A stretch of 64,000 nucleotides of DNA from Oxalobacteraceae bacterium (lineage in GTDB: Bacteria; Pseudomonadota; Gammaproteobacteria; Burkholderiales; Burkholderiaceae_D): contig JABTBR010000010.1 of the NCBI GenBank assembly GCA_013284265.1, positions 62,001 through 126,000 of the forward strand. Direction: 5' to 3'. Below are positions 61,124 to 64,000 of this stretch, piece after piece (the stretch's first letter is position 1; each line of letters begins with the position of its first letter). The notes under the pieces were generated by a model. The model searched no databases, was not told the origin of the DNA, and saw nothing but the letters and a program-made list of their open reading frames with translations. The position numbers and the translations under genes are program-made.

Positions 61124-62152
61124 ATGAACAATCGCATCCCCGACGAGTTAGAACTGGACATCCCCGGCGGCGAGGCCATCCTCGTCAATCTGCCGCAAGG
61201 CGTGCGCGATGTGTCGGCGCGGCGGCTGGTGGATCGCGTGTTCGCCATCGTCGTCACCTTCGCCCCGCCGCTGGCGTTCGCACTGGCGCTGTATCTGCAC
61301 TTCAGCGGCTGGTACAGCATCGGCAAGGTGGAAATTGGCTGCATGCTGCTGATGTGGTTCCTGGCCGTGGCCGGCATCGAGCTGGGCTACCACCGCCTGT
61401 TTTCGCATGGCGCATTCAGCGCCTCGCCCGGCCTGCGGGTGGCGCTGGCGATCATGGGCTCCTTCGCCTTCCAGGGGCCGGTGATCTGGTGGGCGGCGGT
61501 GCACCGCAAGCACCATCGCCACAGCGACCGGCCGGGGGATCCGCATTCGATGTACTACTTCCCCGACAGCCGGCCGGTGCCAACCACCTTCGCGGGCCGG
61601 GTACAGGGTTTCGTGCACGCCCACCTGGGCTGGATCTGGACGCCGGACAGCATCCGTTCGCCGGCCTGGGGCCGCTATGTGCGCGACCTGTACCGCGACG
61701 CCGCCATCTTCCGCGTGCATATGTACTACTTCGTCTGGCTGGCGCTGGGCTTTGCGATCCCCGCCGTGATCGGCGGACTGGCCTACGGTAGCTGGAAAGG
61801 GGCCTTCCTCGGCTTTTTGTGGGGCGGTTTCGTGCGGGTGTTCTTTATGAACCACCTGAGCTACTGGGGCATCAACACCCTGTCGCACAGCATCGGCCCG
61901 CGTCCCTATGAGACGGCCGACCGCAGCACCAATTCCATCGCCATCCTGTTCGCGGTGCCGACCATGGGCCAGAGCTACCACAACAACCATCACGCCTTCC
62001 CGGCCTCGTCGAAGATGTCGCACCGCTGGTACGAGTTCGACCTGGGCCATGGCCTGCTATGGCTGGGGGAACGCTTCGGCTGGGTCAGCGAACGGCGCTA
62101 CCCGAGCCCGCGCCAGATGCAGGCCAAGGCACGCCGGCCCGGCCAACAATAA
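61124..62152 (+). CDS. Membrane fatty acid desaturase (acyl-CoA/ACP type)
   Basis: A 342-residue integral membrane di-iron desaturase. The histidine boxes are GYHRLFSHGAF (HxxxxH), HRKHHRHSD (HxxHH) and HNNHHAF (HxxHH), matching the delta-9 type. Hydrophobic spans near 42-62, 75-90, 105-125 and 205-245 form the membrane part. Start ATG 61124 follows AAGGTGAC. Between a FAAL and an acyl carrier protein gene it probably desaturates the carrier-bound or free acyl chain. A single desaturase is too few for a polyyne pathway. The gene is intact. Confidence 0.93.
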   Translation: MNNRIPDELELDIPGGEAILVNLPQGVRDVSARRLVDRVFAIVVTFAPPLAFALALYLHFSGWYSIGKVEIGCMLLMWFLAVAGIELGYHRLFSHGAFSASPGLRVALAIMGSFAFQGPVIWWAAVHRKHHRHSDRPGDPHSMYYFPDSRPVPTTFAGRVQGFVHAHLGWIWTPDSIRSPAWGRYVRDLYRDAAIFRVHMYYFVWLALGFAIPAVIGGLAYGSWKGAFLGFLWGGFVRVFFMNHLSYWGINTLSHSIGPRPYETADRSTNSIAILFAVPTMGQSYHNNHHAFPASSKMSHRWYEFDLGHGLLWLGERFGWVSERRYPSPRQMQAKARRPGQQ

Positions 62153-62194
62153 CGCAGTACTTATTCGTCCGACCCCACCACCAAGGAGAGCACC

Positions 62195-62482
62195 ATGAAC
62201 ACCGCAGTCGCCGCACCGGAATTGTCCCGCCTGGACCTGAGCACCGACGCCATCAGCCATTGGCTGTGCGTACGCATCGGCGCCGCCCTGCAGATCGACA
62301 GCGCGCAGATCGACCCTGACATCACCTTCGACCGCTACGGCCTCGATTCGGTGCAGGCGATAGAAGTGACGGCGGAGCTGGGACGGGCGCTGGGCCTGGG
62401 CGAGCTGGAACCGACCCTGCTGTATGACTATCCGACGATTCAGCAGCTGGCCGTCTACGCCGCCGCGCTGGTCCGCAAATAA
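62195..62482 (+). CDS. Acyl carrier protein
   Basis: A 95-residue carrier. RYGLDSVQAIEVTAELGRAL contains the DSx phosphopantetheine site (Ser in GLDSV), and LLYDYPTIQQLAVYAAALV the closing helix. AGGAG precedes ATG 62195. The extended N-terminus (MNTAVAAPELSRLDLS) is typical of polyketide-cluster carriers rather than of the fatty acid synthase ACP. It should accept the acyl group from the FAAL and present it to the desaturase, the methyltransferase and the polyketide synthase. A phosphopantetheinyl transferase is not in the window. Confidence 0.93.
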   Translation: MNTAVAAPELSRLDLSTDAISHWLCVRIGAALQIDSAQIDPDITFDRYGLDSVQAIEVTAELGRALGLGELEPTLLYDYPTIQQLAVYAAALVRK

Positions 62483-62512
62483 TCCCACCTTACCATTCGA
62501 GGATAAAACAAT

Positions 62513-63406
62513 ATGGAGCACACATTGGAACGGGTCGGCGCCAGCAAGGAAGCGATCCAGCATCACTACGATGTCAGCAACGATTTCTACAAGCTCTGGC
62601 TGGATGAGAACATGCTCTACTCCTGCGCCATGTGGGGCGACGGCGACACGCTGGACCAGGCGCAGGTGCGCAAGATGGACTATATGATCGAACAGGCGCG
62701 CGCGCAGAATGCCGAACGCGTGCTGGATATCGGCTGCGGCTGGGGCGCGGTGCTGCGCCGGCTGGTATCGGCCCACGGGGTGCGCCAGGCCCATGGCCTG
62801 ACCTTGAGCGAGGCGCAGGCCGCCTACGGCCGCCAGCATGCGCTGCCCGGCATCGATACGCGGGTCGAGGACTGGAAGGATTTCGCGCCGGAGCAGCCTT
62901 ACGACGCGATCATCTCGATCGGCGCCTTCGAGCATTTTGCCCGCCTCGATTTCTCGGACGCCGAGAAAGTTGCGGCCTACCGCCAGTTCTTCCAGGCCAG
63001 CCGCCAATGGCTGAAACCGGGCGGCTATATGTCGCTGCAGACCTTCGCCTACGGCAGCACGGTGCCGCTGGACGTCGCGCGCGGCAAGGAGTCGACCCAG
63101 TTCCTGGCGCAGCAGATCTTCCCCGAAACCGATCCGCCGCGGCTGGCCAATGTGGCCGAAGCCATCGAAGGCTACTACCACCTGGAACAGGTGCGCAACG
63201 ATGGCCTGGACTATGCCCGCACCTGCCGCATCTGGCTGGAACGCCTGCGCGCGCGCCGTGATGAAGCGGTGGCCATCGTCGGCGAGGAGACCGTCAAGTA
63301 CTACGAGCGCTACTTGCAGTACTCCTACCTGGGCTTCCAGAACCGCAACCTCGCACTGTACCGTTTCACGCTGAAGCGGGTCGACGGCCCGCTGAGCGCA
63401 CGTTGA
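62513..63406 (+). CDS. Cyclopropane-fatty-acid-synthase-like SAM methyltransferase
   Basis: A 297-residue enzyme. HHYDVSNDFYKLWLDENMLY, VLDIGCGWGAVLRR and GAFEHFARLDF are diagnostic of the CFA synthase / mycolic acid cyclopropane synthase family. YLGFQNRNLALYRF is the C-terminal end. It would transfer a methylene group from SAM to a double bond, giving a cyclopropane, or act as a C-methyltransferase. Placed next to the desaturase and carrier protein genes it suggests an acyl chain that is first desaturated and then cyclopropanated or methylated. It is shorter than E. coli Cfa (382 residues), lacking its N-terminal domain. The stop TGA shares one base with the polyketide synthase start. Confidence 0.92.
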   Translation: MEHTLERVGASKEAIQHHYDVSNDFYKLWLDENMLYSCAMWGDGDTLDQAQVRKMDYMIEQARAQNAERVLDIGCGWGAVLRRLVSAHGVRQAHGLTLSEAQAAYGRQHALPGIDTRVEDWKDFAPEQPYDAIISIGAFEHFARLDFSDAEKVAAYRQFFQASRQWLKPGGYMSLQTFAYGSTVPLDVARGKESTQFLAQQIFPETDPPRLANVAEAIEGYYHLEQVRNDGLDYARTCRIWLERLRARRDEAVAIVGEETVKYYERYLQYSYLGFQNRNLALYRFTLKRVDGPLSAR

Positions 63407-64000
63407 TGGAAGCGATTGCCGTCATCGGCTGCGCCGGTCGCTTTCCCGGCGCGGCCAGCGTAGAGGCTTACTGGGATATTTTGAACGGCATCGGCACGGC
63501 AATCGGCGACATCCCGTCTTCGCGCTTCGATATCGACGCCTTCTACGACCCGCGTCCCGGCACGCCGGGCAAGACCGTCGCCCGGCGCGGCGGTTTTGTG
63601 GCGGACGTGGATCGCTTCGATCACCTGTTCTTCGGCATGACGGCGCGCGAGGCGCTGGCGGCCGACCCGCAGCAGCGCCTGCTGCTGGAAGCGGCCTGGC
63701 ATGCGCTGGAAGACGCGGCCGTGGTGCCGGCCGCGCTGGCGGGAAGCAACGCCAGCGTGTACTTCGGCCTGTCCACCTGGGACTATAACAAGATCCTGAA
63801 TACCGACACCCGCTTCATGGATGCCTATGCTGCGGCGGGTTCCACCCAGTGCATCGCGGCCAACCGCTTGTCCCACCTGCTCGATCTGCGCGGTCCCAGC
63901 ATGGCCATCGATACCGCCTGTTCCAGCTCGCTGGTGGCGGTGCATATGGCGTGCCAGAGCCTGACCTCTGGCGAAAGCTCGCTGGCGATCGCCGGTGGCG
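63406..64000 (+). CDS. Polyketide synthase, ketosynthase domain (partial, cut by window edge)
   Basis: The frame starts at ATG 63406, one base overlapping the upstream stop, and runs off the window after 198 residues. AIAVIGCAGRFPGAASVEAY is the start of a ketosynthase, DPQQRLLLEAAWHALED the next signature, and DTACSSSLVAVHMACQSL contains the catalytic cysteine. As no domain precedes the ketosynthase, it is the first domain of a type I synthase that extends the acyl chain delivered by the ACP. Later domains are outside the window. A sulfotransferase or thioesterase domain at its end would explain the APS kinase gene. Confidence 0.95.
   Translation, partial: MEAIAVIGCAGRFPGAASVEAYWDILNGIGTAIGDIPSSRFDIDAFYDPRPGTPGKTVARRGGFVADVDRFDHLFFGMTAREALAADPQQRLLLEAAWHALEDAAVVPAALAGSNASVYFGLSTWDYNKILNTDTRFMDAYAAAGSTQCIAANRLSHLLDLRGPSMAIDTACSSSLVAVHMACQSLTSGESSLAIAGG

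Noticed and set aside
54822..64000. Polyyne biosynthesis cluster
   Set aside because: Polyyne clusters need several desaturases and usually a thioesterase; only one desaturase is here, together with a polyketide synthase.
1..64000. tRNA, rRNA, prophage or complete insertion sequences
   Set aside because: I found no cloverleaf, rRNA segment, integrase or transposase gene that I could support by reading the sequence.

Overview
The window is GC-rich with dense, mostly short-gapped operons, GGAG-type ribosome sites and Fnr/Anr-type TTGAT-N4-ATCAA boxes. Gene content (PHB-depolymerase family, many c-di-GMP proteins, an M4 protease with an Ig-like tail, a FAAL/PKS cluster) fits a betaproteobacterium of the Oxalobacteraceae (Massilia, Duganella or Janthinobacterium type). 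That assignment is inference; there is no rRNA or tRNA gene in the window to anchor it.

Layout. 1-5.6 kb (minus): a cut-off PHB-depolymerase-like gene, then a PAS-PAS-GGDEF-EAL gene split by a frameshift and translationally coupled to clpB. 5.7-8.5 kb: a cation P-type ATPase behind two Fnr-like boxes. 8.6-11.1 kb: a secreted M4 metallopeptidase. 11.2-14.7 kb: small accessory genes, an orphan periplasmic binding protein, an 11-G run and a broken metQ. 14.9-20 kb: a hybrid histidine kinase followed by an HD-GYP response regulator. 20.2-21.4 kb: a sterol desaturase/fatty acid hydroxylase-type membrane enzyme. 21.5-25.3 kb: a four-gene exported operon built around a trypsin-like protease. 25.5-26.9 kb: an autoregulated ArsR-SRPBCC-GFA operon. 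27-29.4 kb: a DksA-like protein, two universal stress proteins and a hemerythrin, flanked by two perfect Fnr boxes. 29.6-31.5 kb: a chemoreceptor. 31.9-32.9 kb: three decayed genes, two of valine catabolism. 33-37.2 kb: an exported/lipoprotein operon.

37.2-54.3 kb is the most unusual part. Two minus-strand loci each carry a member of the same small protein family (N-terminus like ML-IR-Q-MG). The first has a 1937-residue protein made of five repeats of about 334 residues, with a small downstream gene. The second has a methyltransferase/acetyltransferase fusion, a LysM-like plus peptidoglycan-binding protein and a metallo-beta-lactamase-fold protein. They look like effector cargo loci of a contractile secretion machine, but no structural gene of such a machine is in the window. 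Between them lie a beta-propeller protein, a creatininase-family protein and an SLC45-type sugar transporter.

54.8-64 kb (plus) is a tight biosynthetic operon: GMC oxidoreductase, FAD monooxygenase, APS kinase, enoyl-CoA hydratase, fatty acyl-AMP ligase, fatty acid desaturase, acyl carrier protein, cyclopropane-fatty-acid-synthase-like methyltransferase and the start of a polyketide synthase. Together these suggest a lipid-primed polyketide whose acyl starter is activated, loaded on the carrier protein, desaturated and possibly methylated or cyclopropanated before elongation. The APS kinase hints at a PAPS-dependent sulfation step beyond the window.
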